A DNA stretch of 64,000 nt from NCBI RefSeq assembly GCF_038050375.1, contig NZ_CP150886.1, positions 3,947,318-4,011,317 of the forward strand, read 5' to 3'. The stretch's first letter is position 1. The number at the start of each line of letters is the position of its first letter. A model generated the notes under the pieces. That model was not told the DNA's origin and ran no database searches. It saw nothing but the letters and a program-made list of their open reading frames with translations. Made by a program: the position numbers and the translations under genes. This document shows, in pieces, positions 8,999 through 17,256 of the stretch. The stretch comes from Okeanomitos corallinicola TIOX110 (lineage in GTDB: Bacteria > Cyanobacteriota > Cyanobacteriia > Cyanobacteriales > Nostocaceae).

Positions 8999-10051
8999 AT
9001 GAACACAACAAAGCCTCAACTAGAAATTACTGCATCTAGACAATTTGTACCTTGGCTATATGAACAACATCTCAGCCTTGTATTTACGACTTACCAAGCC
9101 GGTAAAGTATTTTTCATCGGCTTAGAACCAACTGGTAAACTAGCCATATTCGAGCGCACCCTAGACAGGTGTATGGGCTTATACGCCACAGGCAACAGCC
9201 TCTATATTAGCACCCTTTATCAACTGTGGCGATTTGAAAACACCCTCGCACCAGGGGAAATCCACAATAATCATGATGCCATCTATTTGCCCCAAGTTGG
9301 TTACATCACAGGGGACTTAGATATTCACGATATTGTCGTTGATGACAAGCAACAAATAGTTTTTGCTAACACCCTATTTAGCTGTTTAGCCACCGTCAGC
9401 CAAACCCATAGTTTTGTCCCAGTTTGGCAACCACCATTCATCTCTAAACTCGCAGCAGAGGATAGATGTCACCTCAACGGCTTGGCATTAAAAGATGGCA
9501 AACCTAAATACGTCAGCGTCATTAGTCAGTCGGATGTTAACGAGGGCTGGCGACAAAAGCGGGTAGGAGGCGGTTGCATCATAGATATTGACAGTAACGA
9601 AATAGTCCTAGCAGGGCTATCCATGCCCCATTCTCCCCGGTGGTATCAAGACAAATTGTGGTTACTCAATTCTGGTACAGGGGAATTTGGTTATGCAGAT
9701 TTACAAACAGGAAAATTTCAAGCCATAACCTTTTGTCCAGGCTATCAAAGAGGACTGGCATTTCATCACAACTTTGCCATTGTAGGTATTTCCGAATCTC
9801 GTCATACCAAAACCCTCAGCGGCTTACCTCTAGATGACAAGTTGATGGACAAAGATACTGCGGCTAGGTGCGGTTTGTTGGTTATAGACCTAAAAACAGG
9901 GGATATCGTTCACTCTCTCAACATCGAAGGCGTAGTTAACGAATTGTATGACATAGCAGTATTACCACAAATTCGTCGTCCGATGGCGATCGGTTTTCGC
10001 AGTGACGAAATTAGACGAGTAATTACCATTGGCAACAATGATACTTTTTAG
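8999..10051 (+). CDS. TIGR03032 family protein (beta-propeller-like, unknown function)
   Basis: 350 residues without signal peptide. The features are those of the TIGR03032 (DUF4915) family: FVPWLYEQHLSLVFTTYQAG near the N-terminus, GDLDIHDIVVD, HLNGLALKDGKPKYVSVIS, GGCIIDIDSNEIVLAGLSMP-HSPRWYQDKLWLLNSG, GYQRGLAFH and a C-terminal ELYDIAVL segment. The spacing of short beta-rich blocks suggests a propeller. Family members often sit next to large repeat or tetratricopeptide proteins. Here it lies 41 bp before the giant FG-GAP protein, so the two are likely cotranscribed. No biochemical role is established. Confidence 0.85.
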   Translation: MNTTKPQLEITASRQFVPWLYEQHLSLVFTTYQAGKVFFIGLEPTGKLAIFERTLDRCMGLYATGNSLYISTLYQLWRFENTLAPGEIHNNHDAIYLPQVGYITGDLDIHDIVVDDKQQIVFANTLFSCLATVSQTHSFVPVWQPPFISKLAAEDRCHLNGLALKDGKPKYVSVISQSDVNEGWRQKRVGGGCIIDIDSNEIVLAGLSMPHSPRWYQDKLWLLNSGTGEFGYADLQTGKFQAITFCPGYQRGLAFHHNFAIVGISESRHTKTLSGLPLDDKLMDKDTAARCGLLVIDLKTGDIVHSLNIEGVVNELYDIAVLPQIRRPMAIGFRSDEIRRVITIGNNDTF

Positions 10052-10092
10052 ACTAAAAATTAAGGATAATCACGACAAAAACAACCAAAAAC

Positions 10093-13000
10093 ATGACAAA
10101 TTCAACATTCAATCTCTCTGACCTCAACGGCAGCAACGGCTTCGCTATTAACGGCATTAATGCCTTTGACTACTCAGGTTTTTCAGTCAGCAGTGCAGGA
10201 GACTTCAACGGCGACGGCTTTGATGACTTGATTATTGGGGCTTCACGTGCCGACCCCAATGGTAATGCTTCAGGACAGAGCTATGTAGTGTTTGGCAGTA
10301 GCATTCCCTTCAGTTCCAGTCTCGAACTCTCCACACTCAATGGCAGCAACGGCTTCGCTATTAACGGCATTAATGCGGATGACTATTCAGGCAATTCAGT
10401 CAGCAGTGCGGGGGATATCAACGGCGACGGCTTTGATGACCTGATTATTGGGGCATATCGTGCCGACCCCAACGGTAATAGTTCAGGGCAGAGCTACGTA
10501 GTGTTTGGCAGCCGTAGTGGCTTCAGTTCTAGGCTCAACCTCTCCACCCTCAACGGCAGCAACGGCTTTGCTATTAATGGCATTAATCCCTATGACCTTT
10601 CAGGCTGGTCTGTCAGCAGTGCGGGGGACATCAACGGCGACGGCTTAGATGACCTGATTATTGGGGCATATCGTGCTGACCCCAACGGTAATAGTTCAGG
10701 GCAGAGCTACGTAGTGTTTGGCAGCCGTAGTGGCTTCAGTTCTAGGCTCAACCTCTCCACCCTCAATGGCAGCAACGGCTTTGCTATTAATGGCATTAAT
10801 CCCTATGACCTTTCAGGCTGGTCTGTCAGCAGTGCGGGGGACATCAACGGCGACGGCTTGGATGACCTGATTATTGGGGCTAGAAATGCCGACCCTAACG
10901 GCGTACGTTCAGGGCAGAGCTACGTAGTGTTTGGCAGCCGTAGTGGCTTCAGTTCTAGGCTCAACCTCTCCACCCTCAATGGCAGCAACGGCTTCGCTAC
11001 TAACGGCATTAATGCGGATGACTATTCAGGCAATTCAGTCAGCAGTGCGGGGGATATCAACGGCGACGGCTTTGATGACCTGATTATTGGGGCATATCGT
11101 GCCGACCCTAACGGTAATAGTTCAGGGCAGAGCTACGTAGTGTTTGGCAGCAGCAATGGCTTCAGTTCCTCGTTCAACCTCTCCACCCTTAACGGTAGCA
11201 ACGGCTTCGCTATTAACGGCATTAATGCGGGTGACATTTCAGGCTGGTCTGTCAGCAGTGCGGGGGATATCAACGGCGACGGCTTTGATGACCTGATTAT
11301 TGGAGCAAGATTTGCCTCCCCCAATGGTGGCAATTCAGGACAGAGCTACGTAGTATTTGGCAGCAGCAGTGGCTTCAGTTCCTCCCTCAATCTCTCCACT
11401 CTCAACGGCAGCAATGGCTTTGCTATTAACGGCATTAATCTAGATGACCAAGCAGGTTGGTCTGTCAGCAGTGCTGGGGACATCAACGGCGACGGCTTTG
11501 ATGACCTGATTATTGGGGCATACCGTGCAGACCCCAATGGTATTAGTTCAGGGCAGAGCTACGTGGTGTTTGGTAACGCGTCCCCCGTCCTCGACCTCAA
11601 CGGCAGCAACGGCTTCGCTATTAACGGCATTAATGGGGGTGACTTCTCAGGTAGGTCAGTCAGCAGTGCGGGGGACATCAACGGCGACGGCTTCGATGAC
11701 CTGATTATTGGGGCTTTTTTTGCCGACCCCAACGGCAGTACTTCAGGGCAGAGCTACGTAGTGTTTGGCAGCAGCAGTGGCTTCAGTTCCAGCCTCAACC
11801 TCTCCACCCTCAACGGCAGCAACGGCTTCGCTATTAACGGTATTAATGCGAATGACCGTTCAGGCAGGTCTGTCAGCAGTGCGGGGGACATCAACGGCGA
11901 CGGCTTGGATGACCTGATTATTGGGGCATACGGTGCCGACCCCAACGGTATTAGTGAGTCAGGACAGAGCTATGTGGTGTTTGGCAGTAGCGGTGGCTTT
12001 AGTTCCACCCTCGAACTCTCCACTCTCAACGGCAGCAATGGCTTTACTATTAACGGCATTAATTTAGGTGACTTCTCAGGTAGGTCAGTCAGCAGTGCAG
12101 GAGACATCAACGGCGATGGCATTGATGACCTGATTCTTGGGGCACCAAATGCCTCCCCCAATGGTAGTGGTTCAGGACAGAGCTACGTGGTGTTTGGTAG
12201 CAGCAGTGGCTTTAGTTCCAACCTCAATCTCTCCACTCTTAACGGCAGTAATGGCTTCGCTATTAACGGCATTAATTTAGGTGACTTCTCAGGTAGGTCA
12301 GTCAGCAGTGCGGGGGACATCAACGGCGACGGCTTCGATGACCTGATTATTGGGGCTTTTTTTGCCGACCCCAACGGCAGTACTTCAGGGCAGAGCTATG
12401 TGGTATTTGGCAGTAGCAGTGGCTTTAGTTCCAGTCTTGAACTCTCCACTCTCAACGGCAGCAATGGCTTCGCTATTAACGGCATTAATGCGGATGACAG
12501 ATCAGGCTATTCAGTCAGCAGTGCAGGAGACATCAACGGCGATGGCATTGATGACCTGATTCTTGGGGCACCAAATGCCTCCCCCAATGGTATTAGTGAG
12601 TCAGGACAGAGCTATGTGGTGTTTGGCAGTAGCGGTGGCTTTAGTTCCACCCTCGAACTCTCCACTCTCAACGGCAGCAATGGCTTTACTATTAACGGCA
12701 TTAATTTAGGTGACTTCTCAGGTAGGTCAGTCAGCAGTGCAGGAGACATCAACGGCGATGGCATTGATGACCTGATTCTTGGGGCACCAAATGCCTCCCC
12801 CAATGGTAGTGGTTCAGGACAGAGCTACGTGGTGTTTGGTAGCAGCAGTGGCTTTAGTTCCAACCTCAATCTCTCCACTCTTAACGGCAGTAATGGCTTT
12901 GCTATTAACGGCATTAATCTGGATGACAGATCAGGCACTTCAGTCAGCGGTGCAGGAGACATCAACGGCGATGGCATTGATGACCTGATTCTTGGGGCAA

Positions 13001-14532
13001 GATATGCCTCCCCCAATGGTAGTCGTTCAGGGCAGAGCTACGTGGTGTTTGGTCGGGCTGGCATCGGCTCTAGTGGCGTTCTTGAACTTTCCCAACTATC
13101 TAGTATTGACACGGATGACATTGATTTCAATACTACTTTTAGTGGCCGTTCTGTCTTAGTTGTTGATACTGACTTGACTTTAGTAGACAGTAATTCAGCC
13201 AACCTAGTCGGGGCAACTGTTACTATTACCAACGTTTTAGATGGGGCTGATGAAATCCTTTCTGCCACTACCACAGGCAGCATTACCACTAGTTATAGCA
13301 ATGGGGTTCTGACTCTGAGTGGAGCAGGTACGGTTGCCGAATATGAGCAAGTCCTCCGCACCATTACTTACAACAATACGGCGGCTTCTCCTGATACTAC
13401 TACCCGGATAATTGAGTTTGTAGTTGATGACGGTGCTGCCCATTCCAATACTAGTGCGGTAGCAACGACGACTTTAAATATTGTCAACCTCAACAACCCA
13501 CCCACAGCCGTCACTCTCAGCAATACTATTACTAGCTTGGTAGAAAATACTGATACTACCAGTAGGGTGAAAGTAGCAGATATTGCCGTGACTGATGATG
13601 GACTGGGGATAAATAATCTGAGTTTAACGGGTAATGATGCGAGTTTCTTTGAAGTTGACAGCAATGGCTTGTATGTCAAAGCTGGCACTGTGCTAGATTT
13701 TGAAACCAAGACTAGTTACAGCGTCAATGTTGAAGTAGATGATTTTACAGTAGGGACAACACCAGATGCCACCACTGCTTACACCTTGACTGTCACTGAC
13801 GTTAACGAAGCACCTATTGTCAACACCCTTATTCCTAGTCAGTCAGTTGATAACAATAGCGTCTTTAACTTTACCCTTCCTAACACTATCTTCTCTGACC
13901 CAGAGGGTAATACTCTTACCTATAACGCATCAGGAACACCCAGTTGGTTGAGTTTTGACCCTGGTACTCAAACTTTCACTGGTACAGCAGACGGTATTGG
14001 TACAAACATTATTACTGTTACCGTCAATGATGGCAGCAACAGCACTAGCACTAACTTTGATCTGATTGTCAAAACTGCAAATACTGACACCACTGGTGAC
14101 AGTGGTAACAATAGTATCTTTGGTACTGCTGCTAACGATAAGTTACAAGGGGGTGATGGCAATGATGAAATCAGAGGCAATGCCGGTAACGACAGACTTT
14201 ATGGGGAAGGGGGTGATGATATTCTCTATGGTGGTCTCGGTACAGATTTCCTTTACGGAGATACACTGCTCTTGGGAGGTAATACTGGCAATGATATCTT
14301 TGCTGTTGAACCAGGTAACGGATTAGATATTGTCATTGATTTTACCGATGGTTTTGACAGATTAGGTTTGTCTGGAGGTTTAACTTTCGGCACTGGCAAC
14401 GTTAGCACGGATGTGACTGTCTCAGCTTTGAATTCTCATACGCAGATATTCGATTCCAATGGTGTGGAGTTGATGAGGTTGATTAATGTTAATTCTACAT
14501 TAATTGATGCCAGCGACTTTGTGACTATTTAG
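10093..14532 (+). CDS. Large FG-GAP repeat protein with cadherin-like and RTX calcium-binding domains
   Basis: 1479 residues, no N-terminal signal. Residues about 11-1000 hold 14 tandem FG-GAP (integrin-alpha-type) units of about 71 residues. Each has the order NGSNGFAINGIN, SVSSAGDINGDG(F/I/L)DDLI(I/L)GA, PNG..SGQSYVVFG, and the D-x-N-G-D-G-x-D-D element is a calcium loop. Then come a FSGRS..VDDGAAHSNTS segment, a cadherin-like unit (NPPTAVTLSNTI..VTDVNEAP) and a CADG-type unit (IPSQSVDNNSVFNF..VTVNDGSNS). The last 130 residues carry RTX nonapeptides (GGDGNDEIRG, GNAGNDRLYG, EGGDDILYGG). This layout predicts type I secretion and a calcium-stabilised surface adhesin or matrix protein. It is more GC-rich than its neighbours. 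Confidence 0.9.
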   Translation: MTNSTFNLSDLNGSNGFAINGINAFDYSGFSVSSAGDFNGDGFDDLIIGASRADPNGNASGQSYVVFGSSIPFSSSLELSTLNGSNGFAINGINADDYSGNSVSSAGDINGDGFDDLIIGAYRADPNGNSSGQSYVVFGSRSGFSSRLNLSTLNGSNGFAINGINPYDLSGWSVSSAGDINGDGLDDLIIGAYRADPNGNSSGQSYVVFGSRSGFSSRLNLSTLNGSNGFAINGINPYDLSGWSVSSAGDINGDGLDDLIIGARNADPNGVRSGQSYVVFGSRSGFSSRLNLSTLNGSNGFATNGINADDYSGNSVSSAGDINGDGFDDLIIGAYRADPNGNSSGQSYVVFGSSNGFSSSFNLSTLNGSNGFAINGINAGDISGWSVSSAGDINGDGFDDLIIGARFASPNGGNSGQSYVVFGSSSGFSSSLNLSTLNGSNGFAINGINLDDQAGWSVSSAGDINGDGFDDLIIGAYRADPNGISSGQSYVVFGNASPVLDLNGSNGFAINGINGGDFSGRSVSSAGDINGDGFDDLIIGAFFADPNGSTSGQSYVVFGSSSGFSSSLNLSTLNGSNGFAINGINANDRSGRSVSSAGDINGDGLDDLIIGAYGADPNGISESGQSYVVFGSSGGFSSTLELSTLNGSNGFTINGINLGDFSGRSVSSAGDINGDGIDDLILGAPNASPNGSGSGQSYVVFGSSSGFSSNLNLSTLNGSNGFAINGINLGDFSGRSVSSAGDINGDGFDDLIIGAFFADPNGSTSGQSYVVFGSSSGFSSSLELSTLNGSNGFAINGINADDRSGYSVSSAGDINGDGIDDLILGAPNASPNGISESGQSYVVFGSSGGFSSTLELSTLNGSNGFTINGINLGDFSGRSVSSAGDINGDGIDDLILGAPNASPNGSGSGQSYVVFGSSSGFSSNLNLSTLNGSNGFAINGINLDDRSGTSVSGAGDINGDGIDDLILGARYASPNGSRSGQSYVVFGRAGIGSSGVLELSQLSSIDTDDIDFNTTFSGRSVLVVDTDLTLVDSNSANLVGATVTITNVLDGADEILSATTTGSITTSYSNGVLTLSGAGTVAEYEQVLRTITYNNTAASPDTTTRIIEFVVDDGAAHSNTSAVATTTLNIVNLNNPPTAVTLSNTITSLVENTDTTSRVKVADIAVTDDGLGINNLSLTGNDASFFEVDSNGLYVKAGTVLDFETKTSYSVNVEVDDFTVGTTPDATTAYTLTVTDVNEAPIVNTLIPSQSVDNNSVFNFTLPNTIFSDPEGNTLTYNASGTPSWLSFDPGTQTFTGTADGIGTNIITVTVNDGSNSTSTNFDLIVKTANTDTTGDSGNNSIFGTAANDKLQGGDGNDEIRGNAGNDRLYGEGGDDILYGGLGTDFLYGDTLLLGGNTGNDIFAVEPGNGLDIVIDFTDGFDRLGLSGGLTFGTGNVSTDVTVSALNSHTQIFDSNGVELMRLINVNSTLIDASDFVTI
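10117..13050 (+). repeat. Array of 14 tandem ~213-bp coding repeats
   Basis: The repeats encode the FG-GAP units. Nucleotide identity is high: the blocks around 10520-10740 and 10735-10960 are nearly the same, and the unit at 12020-12180 recurs at about 12660-12825 almost base for base, together with its left neighbour's end (ISESGQ). Such higher-order duplication points to recent unequal crossing-over or gene conversion. The array also produces a ladder of repeated antisense open frames that are not genes. Confidence 0.9.
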
Positions 14533-14588
14533 ATTAGCTATTGTGGCTTTGTATAAGCCCTAATTTAATTACTTGAGGAGATTTTTTG

Positions 14589-15212
14589 ATGTTATTCAAC
14601 AATTTGCGTGATCGTTTTTTCCAGCTTTCACTATTGACTTTTGTGATGGGTTTCGGTGTTTCTCATCCCGCCAATGCCTTAGATTTTAACTTGACTTGGA
14701 CTGGTACTGATGCTTTCGGTGCTGGTACATCTTCTTTGACGGGAACTTTTAGCGGTGTTGATTTGGACTCAGACGGAGTTCTGGAAGGGGGAAATTTATC
14801 TGGTGGTAATGAAGTGACAGCTTTTGATATCACTTTTAGCAATACTAATGAAGGTACACTAGCAACCTACAATCTTTCACAACTTTTAAGCTTTAACCCT
14901 AGCTTTAATTTCAATTACGATATTGCTAGTGGTAATGTTCTTCAATCAGGTAATGCTAATAGTTCTACTGGTTTCGCTATTGGTGATGGTGATTTGGGTT
15001 ATCTACTAGATACTACGGCTGGTTCTGGTATTAGTTTTACGGATTTTAACAATTTTACTGCTAATGATCAATTCGGGACTCTTAGTGCTACCGCTGTACC
15101 TTTTGAGTTTTCACCGATGTTGAGTTTGGGTATTTTGGGTGCTGCTTTCGCTATTCGTAAAAGATACAGACAAGAGCAAGTTAAAACAAAAGCAATGTCA
15201 CAAATCGAATAG
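14589..15212 (+). CDS. PFE-CTERM/PEP-CTERM-like exported surface protein
   Basis: 207 residues from the ATG at 14589, preceded by a good GAGGAG ribosome site; a TTG just before is ignored. There is a signal peptide (FQLSLLTFVMGFGVSHPANA-L) and a Gly/Thr/Asn-rich beta domain. The C-terminal sorting signal is VPFEFSP, then a hydrophobic helix LSLGILGAAFAIRK ending in a basic cluster (RKRYRQ). This tripartite C-terminus is the cyanobacterial variant of PEP-CTERM processed by exosortase-type systems. It lies 54 bp behind the FG-GAP gene, so the two surface proteins are probably one unit. The molecular role is unknown. Confidence 0.8.
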   Translation: MLFNNLRDRFFQLSLLTFVMGFGVSHPANALDFNLTWTGTDAFGAGTSSLTGTFSGVDLDSDGVLEGGNLSGGNEVTAFDITFSNTNEGTLATYNLSQLLSFNPSFNFNYDIASGNVLQSGNANSSTGFAIGDGDLGYLLDTTAGSGISFTDFNNFTANDQFGTLSATAVPFEFSPMLSLGILGAAFAIRKRYRQEQVKTKAMSQIE

Positions 15213-15227
15213 GAACTAAGTCAGGAG

Positions 15228-15245
15228 GGCGAACGGCCGTTCGCC
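15228..15245. repeat. 18-bp perfect palindrome
   Basis: GGCGAACGG and its exact complement abut with no spacer. This 'gggcgaacggccgttcgcc' element recurs in cyanobacterial intergenic DNA. It lies 16 bp past the PFE-CTERM gene and could form a terminator-like hairpin, but there is no T-run. Confidence 0.6.
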
Positions 15246-15306
15246 TAGACCTTGGCCTGGATTCAGGCAATTACAGCATTTCCCGGTGTTATGAGGTAGA
15301 CAATTG

Positions 15307-15323
15307 GCGGGCAAGATGCCCGC
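15307..15323 (-). repeat. Hairpin repeat GCGGGCA / TGCCCGC
   Basis: A 7-bp GC-rich stem with a 3-base AGA loop, part of the well-known Nostocales repeat 'ggcgggcaagatgcccgcaccaca'. It sits 60 bp beyond the stop of flv1 and may end that minus-strand transcript. Confidence 0.55.
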
Positions 15324-15382
15324 ACCACAAGAGTTTCAATATTCAATTGTGTACCTGATTAGCATGAAATCTGCTGTAACAG

Positions 15383-17095
15383 TTAATAATGTGTTCCTGT
15401 TTTGCGATGGTTGATAGCAGTCATCACATCAGGTTTAAGTAATTTACCGTTATCCACAGTTGCGTACACTACCCAATGATCCCCACATTCCAGTCTTTGA
15501 CTGACAGAACATTCTAAATATGCAGCAGCATCAGTCAGCACTGCACAACCATTTTCTGCATCTAGGGTTGGGAAATTTGCAAACCTATCTTCACCAGGTG
15601 CAAAATTTTTACGGAAATGTTTCATGTAGTCTACATGAACACCTTCTGGGAGAATATTTAACACAAACTTACCACCAGGATACATTAAAGATTCAACCGC
15701 TCTTTCCTTAGCGATCGCCACTGTAATTCCCGGTGGATTAAAAGTAGCTTGAGATACCCAAGACCCTAGCATCCCTGTAGAAACTTCCCCTTGTTTAGCT
15801 GCAACCACACAGACAGAACCAATAATTCTGCCAACTGCTTGTTCTACAGATGTAGCAACTTGCTGGGGGACACGAACCTTCTTCGCTTTCTTTAAACTCT
15901 GAGCAAAGTCTGTCCCAATTTCTTCGCACAACTTCAAAGTGACTTCGTCTGGTTTAAACTTGACTTTCAAAGTTTCAAAACCAAAGCGATAACCAGCATC
16001 TCTAAGTTTACCTTCCACCAAATCTAAAGCTTCACCACTCCAACCATAAGAACCAAACACCCCCGCTAACTTACTATTGTCACCAGTAGCTAAAACAATC
16101 CCTAAAGCTGTATGAATAGGTGTAGGTGCATGACCACCAATGGTAGGAGTACCAATGATTAAACCATCCGTTTGTTCAATCGTACTATGGATTTCTTCCG
16201 GTGTAGCAAATTCACAATTAATAGATTGAACCGCGACACCACCCTTGGTTAAACCCAAAGCCATCGCCTGTGCTAAAGTTGCAGTATTGCCATAGGCAGA
16301 AGCGTACAGTAAAGAAACAGAAATTTCCCGGTCTTTTTGAGCGCGACTCCATTGACTATATGCTTGAGTCAATTCAATCAAACCACTGCGAATAAAAGGC
16401 CCATGAGCAACACCATACATTCTCACCTGCAAATCAGAAATTTTTTCTAAAGCAGCTTCTACATGAGTTGCATGGGGAGCCATTAAGCAATTAAAGTAAT
16501 AGCGCTGGTCTTCCTGAAAAGCTTGTGAATGATCATCAAAAACATCATCACCGCAGATATGCACTCCAAATAACTTATCTGTGTAAAGAATTTGGGTTTG
16601 GGGATCGTAAGTGCAAAGTGCTTCTGGCCAACGAGGACTAGGAATAGGTAAGAATTTTAAAACATGACCTTTTCCTAAATCTAAAATTTCCTTACCACGC
16701 ATCACCAAAACTTTAATATCTTGGTCTACAAAAGCAGCACGCAAATTATTTGCACCTAAAACAGAACAAACAAAAGTAATTTGTGGTGCAAGTTCCAAAA
16801 TAGCTTTTAAGGTTGGTACACGGTTAGGACTAAAATGACCTAAAATCACATAATCCAATTTACTAAAATTAATTGTCCCCTCTAAAGCTTGTAGATAAAT
16901 ACTGGTGAAACCTTCACCTGGAGGATCAATTAATGCTGTTTGATCACCTTCTATTAAATAACTATTGGAAGTAGTACCCCGACAAAGTGCATATTCAATT
17001 TCAAATCGCAGACGTGACCAACTTCTAGCTCTAAATCCCTTAGTATTTGTAGCGATAGGGACAATTTGTACATCACGAGGTTTAGATTCTGTCAT
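15383..17095 (-). CDS. flv1: Flavodiiron protein, Flv1 type (non-canonical iron site)
   Basis: 570 residues from the ATG at 17095 (MTESKPRDVQIVPIA). An upstream ATG at 17242 would add 49 residues encoded partly by an STRR and is rejected; the chosen length matches the partner's 572. Domains: a metallo-beta-lactamase-like N-domain, flavodoxin (SLLYASAYGNTATLAQ), and a C-terminal flavin reductase-like domain (GRIIGSVCVVAAKQG..STGMLGSWVSQATFNPPG). The diiron motif is GH87FS89PN91R92 in place of HxExDH, as in Flv1/Flv2-type partners that act as heterodimers with Flv3/Flv4. Adjacent flv3-flv1 pairs in heterocystous strains are the B-type, heterocyst-specific set (all0178/all0177 in Anabaena 7120). 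It reduces O2 to water using electrons from the photosystem I side. Confidence 0.88.
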   Translation of the reverse strand: MTESKPRDVQIVPIATNTKGFRARSWSRLRFEIEYALCRGTTSNSYLIEGDQTALIDPPGEGFTSIYLQALEGTINFSKLDYVILGHFSPNRVPTLKAILELAPQITFVCSVLGANNLRAAFVDQDIKVLVMRGKEILDLGKGHVLKFLPIPSPRWPEALCTYDPQTQILYTDKLFGVHICGDDVFDDHSQAFQEDQRYYFNCLMAPHATHVEAALEKISDLQVRMYGVAHGPFIRSGLIELTQAYSQWSRAQKDREISVSLLYASAYGNTATLAQAMALGLTKGGVAVQSINCEFATPEEIHSTIEQTDGLIIGTPTIGGHAPTPIHTALGIVLATGDNSKLAGVFGSYGWSGEALDLVEGKLRDAGYRFGFETLKVKFKPDEVTLKLCEEIGTDFAQSLKKAKKVRVPQQVATSVEQAVGRIIGSVCVVAAKQGEVSTGMLGSWVSQATFNPPGITVAIAKERAVESLMYPGGKFVLNILPEGVHVDYMKHFRKNFAPGEDRFANFPTLDAENGCAVLTDAAAYLECSVSQRLECGDHWVVYATVDNGKLLKPDVMTAINHRKTGTHY

Positions 17096-17197
17096 AGATT
17101 TTTGTTGTGAAGAGAAAATTTGAGAAACAAAATTTTGAGCAGATGTAAAAGCCTTGGAAATAGAATCAGAAGCATAATATTTATCAAATATTCTAGA

Positions 17198-17256
17198 TAG
17201 GTAATAGGTAATAGGTAATGGGTAATGGGTAATAATCACCAATCACCAATCACCAA
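17198..17256. repeat. STRR cluster between flv3 and flv1
   Basis: Five heptamer-type units TAGGTAA/TGGGTAA followed by three units of ATCACCA. The block ends at the flv3 stop codon. It belongs to the short tandemly repeated repetitive sequences of heterocystous cyanobacteria. Confidence 0.85.

Noticed and set aside
11133-13016. Ladder of 60-70-residue antisense and offset frames across the FG-GAP gene
   Set aside because: They recur once per DNA repeat and are reflections of the repeated coding sequence, with no ribosome sites of their own.
10117-13050. Regular repeats considered as a CRISPR array
   Set aside because: Units are coding, about 213 bp, without short unique spacers; no cas genes in the window.
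17096-17242. N-terminal extension of Flv1
   Set aside because: The extra 49 codons run through an STRR and are not like any Flv; the ATG at 17095 gives the family length.
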